Assembly: GCA_003490145.1 (NCBI GenBank)
Contig: QULQ01000007.1
Span: forward strand, 124,001 to 188,000
Origin: Lachnospiraceae bacterium OM04-12BH
Lineage (GTDB): Bacteria; Bacillota; Clostridia; Lachnospirales; Lachnospiraceae
Direction of reading: 5' to 3'
DNA length: 64,000 bases
Each line of letters starts with the position of its first letter. Position 1 is the first letter of the stretch. The notes under the pieces are model-generated. The model saw nothing but the letters and a program-made list of their open reading frames with translations, made no database searches and was not told the DNA's origin. A program made the position numbers and the translations under genes. Of this stretch, positions 16,243-26,399 are shown in pieces.

Positions 16243-18810
16243 ATGAATTTTGTGCAGAAGATTTTTGGCACCCATAGTGAAAGAGAACTGAAGAGGATAG
16301 AGCCGATTGTACAGGCGATTGAAGATCTTCGCCCTTCTATGCAGGCTCTTTCTGATGAAGAATTAAAAGGAAAAACAGAAGAATTTAAAAAGAGACTTGC
16401 TGCAGGAGAAACATTGGATGATATTCTTCCAGAGGCATATGCAACGGTCAGAGAAGCTGCGAAGCGTGTCCTTAATATGGAGCATTTCCGTGTTCAGCTG
16501 ATCGGTGGTATTATCCTGCATCAGGGACGTATTGCCGAGATGAAGACCGGTGAAGGTAAGACACTGGTATCTACGCTTCCTGCTTACCTGAATGCGCTGG
16601 AGGGAAAAGGTGTCCATGTTGTTACTGTGAACGACTACCTGGCAAAGCGTGATGCGGAATGGATGGGAGAGGTACATAAATTCCTTGGACTCAGCGTAGG
16701 TGTTGTATTGAACAGCATGAAGCAGGATGAAAGAAAAGCAGCTTATGCCTGTGATATTACTTATGTGACAAACAATGAGCTTGGCTTTGACTATCTGCGT
16801 GATAATATGGTCATTTATAAGGAACAGCTTGTTCTTCGTGAACTGAATTATGCGATCATTGATGAGGTTGACTCCGTCCTGATCGATGAAGCAAGAACAC
16901 CCCTTATCATTTCCGGACAGAGCGGCAAGTCAACCAAGCTTTATGAGGTCTGTGATATCCTCGCCAGGCAGATGCAGCGTGGTGAAGATATGGAAGACCT
17001 GTCCAAGATGGATGCCATCATGGGCATTGAAAGAGAAGAGACGGGCGACTTTATTGTCAATGAAAAGGACAAGATCGTGAACCTGACAGCCCAGGGTGTT
17101 GCCAAGGTAGAGCGTTTCTTCCAGATCGAGAACCTGGCTGATCCGGAAAATATAGAGATCCAGCATAATATCAATCTGGCACTGCGTGCCAACAACCTGA
17201 TGTTCCGTGACCAGGACTACGTGGTCAAGGATGATCAGGTACTGATCGTTGATGAATTTACCGGTCGTATCATGCCGGGGCGTCGTTATTCTGACGGTCT
17301 CCATCAGGCGATTGAAGCCAAGGAGCATGTAAAGGTCAAGAGAGAAAGCAAGACACTGGCGACCATTACCTTCCAGAACTTCTTTAACAAGTTCCATAAG
17401 AAGGCAGGTATGACCGGTACTGCCCTGACAGAAGAGAAGGAGTTCCGTGATATTTATGGCATGGACGTTGTAGAGATTCCGACTAACAGGCCAATCGCCA
17501 GAATCGATCAGCAGGATGCTGTTTATAAGACAAAGAAAGAAAAACTCCATGCCATTGTGGAGGCTGTCAAGGAGGCTCATGAAAAGGGTCAGCCTGTACT
17601 GGTTGGTACCATCAATATCGATGCATCTGAAGAACTGAGCCGTCTGCTTTCCAAGCAGGGTATCCAGCATAAGGTGCTGAACGCAAAGTTCCATGAACTG
17701 GAAGCAGAGATCGTAGCAGATGCCGGTGTACACGGAGCAGTTACGATTGCTACCAACATGGCAGGACGTGGTACGGATATCAAGCTGGATGATGCAGCAA
17801 GAGCCGCTGGTGGTCTGAAGATCATCGGTACAGAGCGTCATGAATCCAGACGTATTGATAATCAGCTCCGTGGACGTTCCGGTCGTCAGGGCGATCCCGG
17901 AGAATCCAAATTTTATATTTCACTGGAAGATGACCTGATGAGACTGTTCGGATCTGAACGTCTGATCAATATGTTTAATACACTGGGGATTCCGGAAGGA
18001 CAGGAAATCGAGCATAAGGCACTGACCAATGCCATTGAATCTGCCCAGAAGAAGATCGAAAGTAATAACTTTGGCATCAGAAAGAATCTGCTTGAATATG
18101 ACCAGGTTATGAATGAGCAGAGAGAGATCATCTATGAAGAAAGACGCCGTGTACTGGATGGAGAAAGCATGCGTGATGCAATCTACAAGATGATCACTGA
18201 TATTGCAGAAAATGCGGTAGATATTTCCATCGGAGATGATACAGACTTCGATGAGTGGAATCTGGAGGAGCTCAACACCCTGCTTCTTCCGACCATTCCG
18301 TTAAAGCCGGTGAACCGTGGAAGGATCCACACACCGAAGAAGAATGCGCTGAAGCAGCAGCTGAAGGAAGAGGCTGTCAGGCTTTATGAGGCAAAGGAAG
18401 CAGAGTTCCCGGAGCCGGAGGCCATCAGAGAGCTGGAGCGTGTGATCCTGCTTAAGGTGATCGACCGGAAATGGATGGATCATATTGATGATATGGAACA
18501 GCTCCGCCAGGGAATCGGTCTGCAGGCATATGGACAGAGAGACCCGCTTGTAGAGTACAAGAGAAGCGGTTATGACATGTTTGATGAGATGACCCAGAAT
18601 ATTAAGGAAGAGACTGTCCGTGTCCTGTTCCATGTACGTGTAGAGCAGAAGGTAGAGAGGGAAGAGGTAGCCAAGGTGACCGGTACCAATAAGGATGATT
18701 CTCTTGGCAAGGCACCTGTAAAGAGAGAAAATGCCAAGATTTATCCCAATGACCCCTGCCCCTGCGGAAGTGGTAAGAAATACAAGCAGTGCTGTGGACG
18801 CAAAGCCTGA
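16243..18810 (+). CDS. secA: Preprotein translocase ATPase SecA
   Basis: An 855-residue SecA, the motor that drives proteins through SecYEG. Walker A appears as MKTGEGKT near residue 100, the DEAD-like Walker B as [15 protein letters not shown] near 206-220, and the second helicase half with [12 protein letters not shown] and [14 protein letters not shown]. The C-terminus carries the SecB/lipid-interacting zinc motif [13 protein letters not shown]. The start [19 protein letters not shown] is family-typical; the frame is open further upstream, but that part spans the promoter. Its ribosome site is weak. prfB follows after 47 bp. Confidence 0.96.
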   Translation: MNFVQKIFGTHSERELKRIEPIVQAIEDLRPSMQALSDEELKGKTEEFKKRLAAGETLDDILPEAYATVREAAKRVLNMEHFRVQLIGGIILHQGRIAEMKTGEGKTLVSTLPAYLNALEGKGVHVVTVNDYLAKRDAEWMGEVHKFLGLSVGVVLNSMKQDERKAAYACDITYVTNNELGFDYLRDNMVIYKEQLVLRELNYAIIDEVDSVLIDEARTPLIISGQSGKSTKLYEVCDILARQMQRGEDMEDLSKMDAIMGIEREETGDFIVNEKDKIVNLTAQGVAKVERFFQIENLADPENIEIQHNINLALRANNLMFRDQDYVVKDDQVLIVDEFTGRIMPGRRYSDGLHQAIEAKEHVKVKRESKTLATITFQNFFNKFHKKAGMTGTALTEEKEFRDIYGMDVVEIPTNRPIARIDQQDAVYKTKKEKLHAIVEAVKEAHEKGQPVLVGTINIDASEELSRLLSKQGIQHKVLNAKFHELEAEIVADAGVHGAVTIATNMAGRGTDIKLDDAARAAGGLKIIGTERHESRRIDNQLRGRSGRQGDPGESKFYISLEDDLMRLFGSERLINMFNTLGIPEGQEIEHKALTNAIESAQKKIESNNFGIRKNLLEYDQVMNEQREIIYEERRRVLDGESMRDAIYKMITDIAENAVDISIGDDTDFDEWNLEELNTLLLPTIPLKPVNRGRIHTPKKNALKQQLKEEAVRLYEAKEAEFPEPEAIRELERVILLKVIDRKWMDHIDDMEQLRQGIGLQAYGQRDPLVEYKRSGYDMFDEMTQNIKEETVRVLFHVRVEQKVEREEVAKVTGTNKDDSLGKAPVKRENAKIYPNDPCPCGSGKKYKQCCGRKA

Positions 18811-18857
18811 TCAGGCTTGTGATAAAGAATTCAAAATAAGAAAGAGGTGAACGTTAA

Positions 18858-19980
18858 GTGGTAGAATTAGACCAGATGAAGACAGAACTTCAGGCATATG
18901 AGACCCCTTTAGCGGAAGTGAGGGATTCACTTTGACTTAGCTAATAAGTCAAAGAAGATCGAAGAACTGGAGCGTGAGATGGAAGCGCCCGGCTTCTGGG
19001 ACAACCCGGAAGTATCCAATACCAAGATGAAAGAGCTGAAAAACTTAAAGGATCTTGTGGAAACCATGGATCATTTAAGAGATCAGTATGAAGACATCAT
19101 GACCCTGATTGAAATGGGTAATGAAGAGGAAGATCAGGAGCTGGTAGCCGATATCCGAAATGAGCTGGATGAGTTTATAAAGACCTTTGAGGATATCCGG
19201 ATCAGTACCCTGCTTTCTGATGAATATGACAGCTACAATGCGATCCTTAAGCTGAATGCCGGTGCCGGTGGTACAGAAAGCTGTGACTGGTGCGGCATGC
19301 TTTATCGTATGTATACCAGATGGGCGGAAAAGAAGGGCTTTAGTGTAGAAGTACTGGATTACCTTGACGGTGAGGAGGCCGGGATCAAGTCCGTTACCTT
19401 CCAGGTAAATGGAATCAATGCCTATGGCTATCTGAAGTCAGAGAAGGGAGTACACAGACTGGTGCGTATTTCCCCGTTCAATGCACAGGGAAAACGACAG
19501 ACCTCCTTTGTATCACTGGATGTTATGCCGGATATTGAGGAGAATCTGGATGTGGAAATCAACGAGGATGACCTCCGGATTGATACCTATCGAAGCAGCG
19601 GTGCCGGTGGACAGCATATTAACAAGACATCATCGGCTATCCGTATTACCCACATTCCTACCGGAATCGTAGTACAGTGTCAGAATGAGCGTTCCCAGTT
19701 CCAGAATAAGGACAAGGCGATGCAGATGCTGAAGGCCAAGCTGTATATGCTGCAGAAGGAAGCCAATGCAGAGAAGCTTTCTGATATCAGAGGCGAAGTG
19801 AAGGAGATTGGCTGGGGAAACCAGATCCGTTCCTATGTATTGCAGCCTTATACTATGGTAAAGGATCACCGGACAGAGGCAGAAACCGGAAATGTGGATG
19901 CTGTTCTGGATGGGGGAATCGATCTGTTTATCAATGCCTATCTGAAGTGGATCAATGTAAAACCAAATACCGAAGGATAA
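18858..19980 (+). CDS. prfB: Peptide chain release factor 2 (programmed frameshift)
   Basis: RF2 recognises UGA and UAA. The gene is read in two frames: a GTG start at 18858 (AAGAGGTG site nine bases upstream) gives 25 codons to the in-frame UGA at 18933-18935, then a +1 shift at CTTTGAC enters the main frame from GAC at 18934, giving about 373 residues in total. The GGQ motif is in SSGAGGQHINKTSSAIR. The stop codon in the shift site is UGA, giving the usual autoregulation by RF2 level. The slippery site lies at the foot of a perfect 10-bp inverted repeat (18930-18954). Confidence 0.95.
18930..18954 (+). promoter_or_regulatory. prfB frameshift site within a 10-bp hairpin
   Basis: CTTTGACTTA (18930-18939) and TAAGTCAAAG (18945-18954) are perfectly complementary around GCTAA. 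The 5' arm is the slippery codon CTT plus the UGA and following bases. A Shine-Dalgarno-like GAGGGA lies five bases upstream, somewhat further than in the classical sites. Confidence 0.8.
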
Positions 19981-19981
19981 A

Positions 19982-20020
19982 AAATCTGCTGGCAGAAAGA
20001 GAATTTCTGCCAGCAGATTT
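19982..20020. terminator. Bidirectional terminator between prfB and the DUF975 gene
   Basis: A perfect 17-bp inverted repeat (AAATCTGCTGGCAGAAA and its complement) around GAGAA lies between two convergent genes, with A and T runs at its ends. Confidence 0.88.
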
Positions 20021-20039
20021 CTGCTTAAAGTGATTAAAA

Positions 20040-20756
20040 TCAGTTCTGCTTTACAAGATCAAGATAAAAATTGGCTTTGGTAGCCTGCATATAAGGCATC
20101 AGCCATAAGAGACCGATCCCACAGGTCAGTACACACAGCAGCATCAGCGGGACAAAGGTCAGATCAATATAGAACAGGCGTCCTTTACTGCCTTTCATCA
20201 TATCACGGCTTTTCCTGAGTGCTTCTCTGGCGCTGCAGTCAGGAAAATCAAGGAGCAGATAGTAACTCTGGGAATAGGTAAGCATCAGAAGCATGCCGAT
20301 GACAGCACAGACTACTGTCAGCAGGGAAAACAGAAGCATACCATATCCATTTAACAGTGTTTCCTGCGGAAGCAGAGAGAGCAGGAAAACAGGTAAATTC
20401 AGGAGATAGCTGATCAGGGAAAATACAACCGCTACCCGGATGATTCTGTCTGGAGTCTGTTTGAAACCATAGAACAGATCACTGAGGACAGACTGCTGCC
20501 CGCAGGATGTTTTCAGGTAAATATAAGCTTCTCCATAAGAGAACAGACCGCTGAAAATGCTGATCAGGAAAGAAACAGCAAAATAAATGATATATTCAAT
20601 GACAGATCCCGGATTCAGAAAAAGGGAAGTGATGCCGCTCAGTGAAGAAACGCAGAGTGCATGGATAGCATAGGTTCCGGCAAGGGTGCCGTATTTGCCA
20701 AGTAACTGTCCTTTAGCCTGTGATTTCAGGCTGGTAGAGGATAGATAATTTTTCAT
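20040..20756 (-). CDS. DUF975-family integral membrane protein
   Basis: A 238-residue protein with about five or six hydrophobic segments and no catalytic signature that I can see. The N-terminus LKSQAKGQLLGKYGTLAG and the cytoplasmic segment DCSAREALRKSRDMMKGSKGRLFYIDL are typical of DUF975 proteins (usual length 200-280). Function is unknown. It is followed on the same strand, across 27 bp of upstream sequence, by none of its own partners; the metalloprotease-like gene at 20784 precedes it in transcription order. Confidence 0.8.
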   Translation of the reverse strand: MKNYLSSTSLKSQAKGQLLGKYGTLAGTYAIHALCVSSLSGITSLFLNPGSVIEYIIYFAVSFLISIFSGLFSYGEAYIYLKTSCGQQSVLSDLFYGFKQTPDRIIRVAVVFSLISYLLNLPVFLLSLLPQETLLNGYGMLLFSLLTVVCAVIGMLLMLTYSQSYYLLLDFPDCSAREALRKSRDMMKGSKGRLFYIDLTFVPLMLLCVLTCGIGLLWLMPYMQATKANFYLDLVKQN

Positions 20757-20783
20757 AAAAATAAAACTCCTGTTTATACCTGT

Positions 20784-21317
20784 TTATACCGCTACATCCA
20801 GATTCTGCCCGATCAGTGCTGCTGCATCTGCAGACTTCTTATTCTGCTGATAGGGATTGGATTCATCGCTGTAGCTTATTTTAGTTGAGGTCGTGCCGCC
20901 TGCCGTGTAGCTTCTGCCGCATTCAGGACAGATGGCTGTCCGGAGGGATACAGTAGCAGAGAGAACTTTGCCGTTTCCCTGTGCAGCTTTTTTATAGGCA
21001 TTGCTGACATGCTCCTGCTCGTGGGCGCGGACGCGGGAAGCGGAAGCCTCTGGTGAAATATGGGAAGGCGATTTAAAGGAGACCATCTCATCGGAACCAT
21101 CCTGATACTTCCGGTTCTTGCAGGTTTCACACTCTGCCGGAGAAGATCTGCGCCCGGGACTTACCCTTGTGGATTCACCGGGGTTGATAATAATACCGCC
21201 AGATTTTTCATCGTCTGTGCTGGCAGTGCCGCCTGCCGCTGCAGAGCCAAATGGTGAAATACCCACACCATATCCGTATCCATATCCGTAACTGCCGACT
21301 GCACCAATACCCATCAT
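20784..21317 (-). CDS. SprA-related zinc metalloprotease-like protein
   Basis: A 177-residue protein with a Gly/Tyr-rich N-terminus (GYGYGYGVGI), no signal peptide, and the zincin-type motif HEQEH (in RVRAHEQEHVSNAYKKA, near residues 97-113). Two CxxC pairs, CETCKNRKY near 69-77 and CPECGRSY near 135-142, suggest a structural zinc site. This layout matches the SprA-related / putative metalloprotease CJM1_0395 group described in many Firmicutes and Proteobacteria. No substrate is known. It probably shares a transcript with the membrane protein gene at 20040. Confidence 0.75.
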   Translation of the reverse strand: MMGIGAVGSYGYGYGYGVGISPFGSAAAGGTASTDDEKSGGIIINPGESTRVSPGRRSSPAECETCKNRKYQDGSDEMVSFKSPSHISPEASASRVRAHEQEHVSNAYKKAAQGNGKVLSATVSLRTAICPECGRSYTAGGTTSTKISYSDESNPYQQNKKSADAAALIGQNLDVAV

Positions 21318-21409
21318 GGGAAATGTCTCCTTTCTGTCATATTCCTGTTAAAAATCTGTTATGCTCCATGTACCTGCCGGAAGGGGCAGGAGCAATGGAA
21401 AAGCTGTAT

Positions 21410-21847
21410 TTACTGCCGGAACAGAACGGTATATTCCTTCATCATATCCTCGAAGGAGATACCATAAATATCTTCTGTGGATTCCCCGTAGGTATCTTCG
21501 ATCAGTTCGTCATACTGCTGACCGATACCAATCAGAAGATCTGGATTCTGCAGCAGAAGGGCTATAGAGGAGATCAGAATGCCAACGGTCATAATGAGAC
21601 TGCCGGCTCCACAGATGATACCAATCTTTGCCTGGGTCAGCAGCTTTTTGCCATAGCCTTTGGAAAGCAGGGCAAAAAGAACCGCAAGGCCGCCGCAGAT
21701 AAATGGAAGAACCACTGTCATGATCGTGAAAAAGGATGCCAGTCCGAGGAGCAGGGAGGCAGTTGCCATGGCCATGCCTGGATTGCGGCAGGAATAATCG
21801 ACTCCGTTATATCTGTTTGGATCATTGCTCTGAAAATTGAAATCCAT
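21410..21847 (-). CDS. Small membrane protein, DUF4190-like
   Basis: A 145-residue protein with two hydrophobic segments (about residues 25-62 and 75-98, separated by a basic turn LLSKGYGKKLLTQAKIG) and an acidic C-terminal tail. The N-terminal region NPGMAMATASLLLGLASFF resembles DUF4190 proteins, whose function is unknown. I chose the ATG at 21847, preceded by GTGAG; a GTG four codons upstream is an alternative. Confidence 0.65.
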   Translation of the reverse strand: MDFNFQSNDPNRYNGVDYSCRNPGMAMATASLLLGLASFFTIMTVVLPFICGGLAVLFALLSKGYGKKLLTQAKIGIICGAGSLIMTVGILISSIALLLQNPDLLIGIGQQYDELIEDTYGESTEDIYGISFEDMMKEYTVLFRQ

Positions 21848-22041
21848 AGAAAATCTCACTTTTATATCTTAATATTCTAGTGTCTCTATTATAGCGCCAG
21901 TTGGAAAAGAAAACAAGAAGAACAGGTTCTTGAAAAAAGAACCGGCTTTTTGTATGATGATAGAAGCGGGTGCTTCTTGGGGGGGGATTTTTATGAGCTG
22001 GCAGGAGAATGATAATTTGCATCCGGGAAAAGGAAAAACAT

Positions 22042-24456
22042 ATGGACATCATCAAAAAGATCAAAGAAGAACTCAAGGTAGAAAAGTGGCAGGTAGAAGC
22101 GGCAGTCAAGCTGATTGATGAGGGGAACACGATTCCCTTTATCTCCAGATACCGGAAGGAAGCTACCGGTTCACTGAATGATGAGCAGCTTCGTGACTTA
22201 TATGAAAGACTGAATTATCTCCGTAATCTGGAGGAGAAGAAGGAGCAGGTGCTTGGCAGTATTGAGGAGCAGGGACAGCTTACTGAGGAGCTGAAGGCCA
22301 AGATCCTGGCGGCGGAGACTCTCGTGGTGGTGGAAGATCTGTACAGACCCTACAGACCAAAGAGAAAAACAAGAGCCAGTGTGGCAAAGGAAAAGGGGCT
22401 GCAGCCGCTTGCAGAGTTTATCCTTGAGCAGAATACAGATAAGCCGCTGGAAACAGAAGCAGAAAAATATGTGGATGCTGATAAGGGTGTTACAGATGTC
22501 AGGGAAGCACTGCAGGGTGCCAGGGATATTATTGCAGAGAGTATTTCCGATGAGGCAGATTACCGTATTTATATCCGAAATATCACTATGGAGGAAGGCT
22601 CTATCAGCAGCAGTGCCAAGGATGAGAAGGCAGAAAGCGTCTATGAAATGTACTATGACTATGAGGAACCACTGAAGAAGGCAGCAGGTCACCGTATCCT
22701 GGCACTGAACCGTGGAGAAAATGAGAAGATTCTGACTGTAAAGGTCAATGCGCCGACAGAACGGATCCTTCAGTATCTGAATAAGAAGATCGTGACAGCA
22801 GAGAATCCCTATACCACACCTGTACTGCAGGAGGTGATCGAGGATGCTTATGACAGACTGATCGCACCGGCAATTGAAAGAGAGATCCGGAATGATCTTA
22901 CAGAAAAGGCAGAGGACGGTGCCATTTCTGTATTTGGCAAAAATCTGGAGCAGCTGCTGATGCAGCCTCCGATCGCAGGAAAGGTGGTACTTGGCTGGGA
23001 TCCGGCATTCCGTACCGGCTGTAAGCTGGCTGTTGTAGATCCTACCGGAAAGGTACTGGATACGAAGGTCATTTATCCTACAGCACCACAGAATAAGGTA
23101 GAGGAGGCCAAGAAGGAGTTAAAGCGTCTGATCAGCAAATATCATGTATCCCTGATCAGTGTGGGAAATGGAACTGCCTCCAGAGAATCAGAGCAGGTGA
23201 TCGTGGAACTGATAAGGGAGCTGGATACTCCTGTTCAGTATGTGATCGTGAATGAAGCGGGCGCATCTGTTTATTCTGCAAGTAAGCTGGCTACTGAAGA
23301 ATTCCCGAACTTTGATGTGGGACAGAGAAGCGCAGCTTCTATCGCAAGGAGATTGCAGGATCCGCTGGCAGAGCTTGTCAAGATAGATCCTAAATCTATC
23401 GGTGTCGGACAGTATCAGCATGACATGAACCAGAAGAAGCTTGGAGAAGCATTGAGTGGTGTAGTAGAAGACTGCGTAAATAAGGTAGGCGTAGATTTAA
23501 ATACTGCTTCTGCTTCCCTGCTTGAATATATTTCCGGTATTTCCAAAGCTATTGCAAAAAATATCGTGGAGTACAGGGAACAGAATGGCCGCTTTACAGA
23601 TAGAAAGCAGCTTTTAAAGGTGGCAAAGCTCGGTCCCAAGGCCTATGAGCAGTGCGCCGGATTTATGAGGATCACAGACGGGGACAATCCGCTTGATGCG
23701 ACCAGTGTCCATCCGGAAAGCTATGGGGCAGCCATGCAGCTTCTCGACAGACTGCATCTGACCATGGATGATGTACGGAAACTTCAGAAGGAAGCCGCTG
23801 CACAGAAGAGCACAGGCAGCAGGGCAGGAAACAGCAGTGGAAATGCAGGAGCCGGAGCTGGCAGCAGACAGAAGAAGCAGAAGGTCGTGATCCGTAATAC
23901 AGGAACGGCCATGGGAATGGCGCTTGCTGCAGCCATGGGCGGTATGACATTGGAAGCTGAAGATCAGGGAAGCAGATCTCACAGAGATAACGGAAAGAAC
24001 AGAAATAACGGAAGCAGTGCAGCAGCTTCCGGAAATGCAGCAGGAAGCAGCATTGGGACACTGGAAAAGAAGATCACGGATAAGAAGAAGCTGGCAGAGG
24101 AGCTTGGCATTGGTGAGATCACTCTGACAGATATCTTAAAGGAGCTGGAAAAGCCGGCAAGAGATCCAAGAGAAAATATGCCGCTGCCGATCCTTCGCAG
24201 TGATGTCCTTGATATGAAGGATTTAAAGCCTGGCATGATCCTGAAGGGGACTGTGCGGAATGTCATTGACTTTGGTGTGTTTGTGGATATCGGTGTTCAT
24301 CAGGATGGTCTGGTGCATATTTCCCAGATCACAGATAAATATATCAAACATCCACTGGAGGCAGTGAGTGTCGGGGATATTGTAGAGGTACAGGTACTTT
24401 CCGTGGATGTACCGAAGAAGAGGATCTCCCTGACCATGAAGATCAATCAGAAATAG
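22042..24456 (+). CDS. tex: Tex-family RNA-binding transcription accessory protein
   Basis: An 804-residue Tex homologue with the standard order: helical N-terminal region with the ISRYRKEATGSLND signature, a YqgF/RuvX-like RNase H fold (LGWDPAFRTGCKLAVVD near 330-346), helix-hairpin-helix repeats (SASLLEYISGISKAIAKNIVEYR), and a C-terminal S1 domain (GMILKGTVRNVIDFGVFVDIG). Between HhH and S1 is an unusual low-complexity Ser/Gly/Asn stretch of roughly 85 residues. The start at 22042 has an AAAAGG site; the frame opens earlier at 22009 without one. The rsmH-type gene follows closely. Confidence 0.93.
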   Translation: MDIIKKIKEELKVEKWQVEAAVKLIDEGNTIPFISRYRKEATGSLNDEQLRDLYERLNYLRNLEEKKEQVLGSIEEQGQLTEELKAKILAAETLVVVEDLYRPYRPKRKTRASVAKEKGLQPLAEFILEQNTDKPLETEAEKYVDADKGVTDVREALQGARDIIAESISDEADYRIYIRNITMEEGSISSSAKDEKAESVYEMYYDYEEPLKKAAGHRILALNRGENEKILTVKVNAPTERILQYLNKKIVTAENPYTTPVLQEVIEDAYDRLIAPAIEREIRNDLTEKAEDGAISVFGKNLEQLLMQPPIAGKVVLGWDPAFRTGCKLAVVDPTGKVLDTKVIYPTAPQNKVEEAKKELKRLISKYHVSLISVGNGTASRESEQVIVELIRELDTPVQYVIVNEAGASVYSASKLATEEFPNFDVGQRSAASIARRLQDPLAELVKIDPKSIGVGQYQHDMNQKKLGEALSGVVEDCVNKVGVDLNTASASLLEYISGISKAIAKNIVEYREQNGRFTDRKQLLKVAKLGPKAYEQCAGFMRITDGDNPLDATSVHPESYGAAMQLLDRLHLTMDDVRKLQKEAAAQKSTGSRAGNSSGNAGAGAGSRQKKQKVVIRNTGTAMGMALAAAMGGMTLEAEDQGSRSHRDNGKNRNNGSSAAASGNAAGSSIGTLEKKITDKKKLAEELGIGEITLTDILKELEKPARDPRENMPLPILRSDVLDMKDLKPGMILKGTVRNVIDFGVFVDIGVHQDGLVHISQITDKYIKHPLEAVSVGDIVEVQVLSVDVPKKRISLTMKINQK

Positions 24457-24471
24457 AAAGCAGGTGACGGA

Positions 24472-25539
24472 TTGGGGACAGAAGAGCAGAAGGATGAGAA
24501 GCCTCATAAGAGAAGAGTGCGTTACAGTGGGACACATCCCAGAAAATTCAGTGAAAAATATAAGGAACTCAATCCGGAGAAATATCAAGATACGATAGAA
24601 AGGGTGATCAGCAAGGGCAGTACACCGGCGGGAATGCACATTTCCATCTGTGTACAGGAGATCCTTACCTTTCTGCAGATAAAACCGGGTATGAAAGGAC
24701 TTGATGCTACCCTTGGATATGGCGGACACAGCCGGAAGATGCTGGAGGCACTGCAGGGAAGGGGGCACCTGTATGCACTGGACGTGGATCCGATCGAGAT
24801 CGTGAAGACCACAAAAAGGCTTAGGGAGGCAGGATTTTCAGAAGAGATCTTTACTCCCATTTCCGAGAACTTTGCTAATGTTGACAGGGTGGCAGAGCAG
24901 TACGGTCCCTTTGATTTCCTGCTGGCAGATCTTGGTGTATCCTCCATGCAGATCGATAATCCGGAAAGAGGATTTTCCTATAAACAGGAAGGACCCTTAG
25001 ATCTCCGGCTGAACCCACAGAACGGTGAGCCTGCATCAGAACGCTTACAGAAAATGAACCGGGAAGAGATCGAGGGAATGCTCATTGACAATTCTGACGA
25101 GCCCTATGCGGCAGAGATTGCAAGGGCCATCGCTGGAAGAAACCGCAAAGGGCAAAAGATAGATACCACCACAAAGCTGGCAGAGCTGATCGGGGAAACA
25201 CTTGCTTTTCTGCCTGAAAAGGAACGGAAGGAAGCAGTGAAGAAATCCTGTGCCCGTGTGTTTCAGGCACTCCGTATAGATGTAAACAGTGAGTTTGAAG
25301 TACTGGAAGCCTTTCTGACAAAGCTCCCTTCCTGTATGGCACCTGGTGGAAGGATCGCTATCCTGACCTTCCATTCCGGGGAAGACAGACTGGTGAAGCA
25401 TGCCTTCAAGGAAGGGAAGAAAGCAGGGATCTACAGTGAGGTTGCTGAAGATGTGATCCGGCCTTCCAGCGAGGAATGCGCAAAGAACCCAAGGGCGAAA
25501 TCCACCAAGATGCGCTGGGCGGTCCTGGCAGAAGAATGA
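24472..25539 (+). CDS. RsmH-family 16S rRNA (cytosine-N4) methyltransferase
   Basis: A 355-residue SAM-dependent methyltransferase of the RsmH/MraW family, which methylates N4 of C1402 in 16S rRNA. Motif I is DATLGYGGHS (near 79-88), followed by family blocks LGVSSMQIDNPERGFSY and ARVFQALRIDVN. A basic N-terminal extension of about 55 residues precedes the core. The start is TTG with a CAGGTG site. It sits next to tex rather than in a division/cell-wall cluster, so it may be a second RsmH-like paralogue with another target; the genome-wide copy number is not visible here. Confidence 0.85.
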   Translation: MGTEEQKDEKPHKRRVRYSGTHPRKFSEKYKELNPEKYQDTIERVISKGSTPAGMHISICVQEILTFLQIKPGMKGLDATLGYGGHSRKMLEALQGRGHLYALDVDPIEIVKTTKRLREAGFSEEIFTPISENFANVDRVAEQYGPFDFLLADLGVSSMQIDNPERGFSYKQEGPLDLRLNPQNGEPASERLQKMNREEIEGMLIDNSDEPYAAEIARAIAGRNRKGQKIDTTTKLAELIGETLAFLPEKERKEAVKKSCARVFQALRIDVNSEFEVLEAFLTKLPSCMAPGGRIAILTFHSGEDRLVKHAFKEGKKAGIYSEVAEDVIRPSSEECAKNPRAKSTKMRWAVLAEE

Positions 25540-25541
25540 GT

Positions 25542-26297
25542 TTATAAATCAATATCCAGTTCAACAGGGCAGTGATCCGAACCGAAAACCTCGGTATGGA
25601 TGGCTGCCTTTTTTAATTGCGGAGCAAGGCGCTCTGAGGTAATAAAGTAGTCAATACGCCATCCGGCATTCTTTTCACGTGCTTTGAAACGATAAGACCA
25701 CCAGGAGTAGATCCCCTCGGCAGCAGGATAAAAATAACGGAAGGTATCAGTGAAGCCGGCCTGCAAAAGGGTTGTCATTTTCGCCCGTTCCTCATCTGAA
25801 AAGCCGGCATTCTGGCGGTTGCTTTTGGGGTTCTTTAAGTCAATCTCTTCATGGGCTACATTCAGGTCACCGCAGAGGATCACAGGCTTTTTCACATCCA
25901 GAGATTTTAAATAGGCGAGGAAATCATCCTCCCATGTCATACGGTAGGGAAGTCTTGCCAGCTCATTCTGGGAATTTGGTGTATAGCAGGTCACCAGATA
26001 GAAGTTGTCATATTCCAGTGTGATCACACGGCCTTCCCTGTCATGCTCATCGATGCCGATCCCATAAGAGACAGAAACGGGCTCCTTCTTTGCAAAGATG
26101 GCTGTACCGGAGTAGCCTTTTTTCTCTGCATAATTCCAGTACTGATGGTAGCCGGGGAGGTCAAGAGCAATCTGCCCTTCCTGCAGCTTTGATTCTTGAA
26201 TGCAGAAAAAATCCGCATCCACAGAGTGAAAATAATCAAGAAAGCCTTTCTGCACACAGGCACGAAGACCATTTACGTTCCAGGAAATAAATTTCAT
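25542..26297 (-). CDS. xth: Exodeoxyribonuclease III / AP endonuclease
   Basis: A 251-residue endonuclease/exonuclease/phosphatase-fold enzyme that acts at abasic sites in base excision repair. Motifs include SWNVNGLRA (N-terminus), QESKL (metal-binding Glu near residue 35), GDLNVAHEEIDL (near 143-154) and the C-terminal GSDHCPVELD. Length is standard for ExoA/Xth. GAGGTG precedes the ATG. It converges on the rsmH-type gene with only 2 bp between the stops. Confidence 0.95.
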   Translation of the reverse strand: MKFISWNVNGLRACVQKGFLDYFHSVDADFFCIQESKLQEGQIALDLPGYHQYWNYAEKKGYSGTAIFAKKEPVSVSYGIGIDEHDREGRVITLEYDNFYLVTCYTPNSQNELARLPYRMTWEDDFLAYLKSLDVKKPVILCGDLNVAHEEIDLKNPKSNRQNAGFSDEERAKMTTLLQAGFTDTFRYFYPAAEGIYSWWSYRFKAREKNAGWRIDYFITSERLAPQLKKAAIHTEVFGSDHCPVELDIDL

Positions 26298-26386
26298 AAT
26301 AATGTCACCTCACAGTCTGATAATGAAATTATGCACAAAACGGATCTGTTAGTCAATGGAAACAAAAGTGTATGATCTGTCAATAC

Positions 26387-26399
26387 GTTGTGAAACAAC
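26387..26399. promoter_or_regulatory. Inverted repeat upstream of the sugar ABC operon
   Basis: GTTGT-GAA-ACAAC lies about 100 bp before a TATAAT (26490-26495) that has no recognisable -35. An activator-dependent promoter, with this or a nearby site bound by the AraC-type protein at 29666, is possible but unproven. Confidence 0.35.

Noticed and set aside
16930..17841. 303-residue open frame antisense to secA
   Set aside because: Opposite a strongly conserved gene, Cys/His-rich nonsense composition and no start signal.
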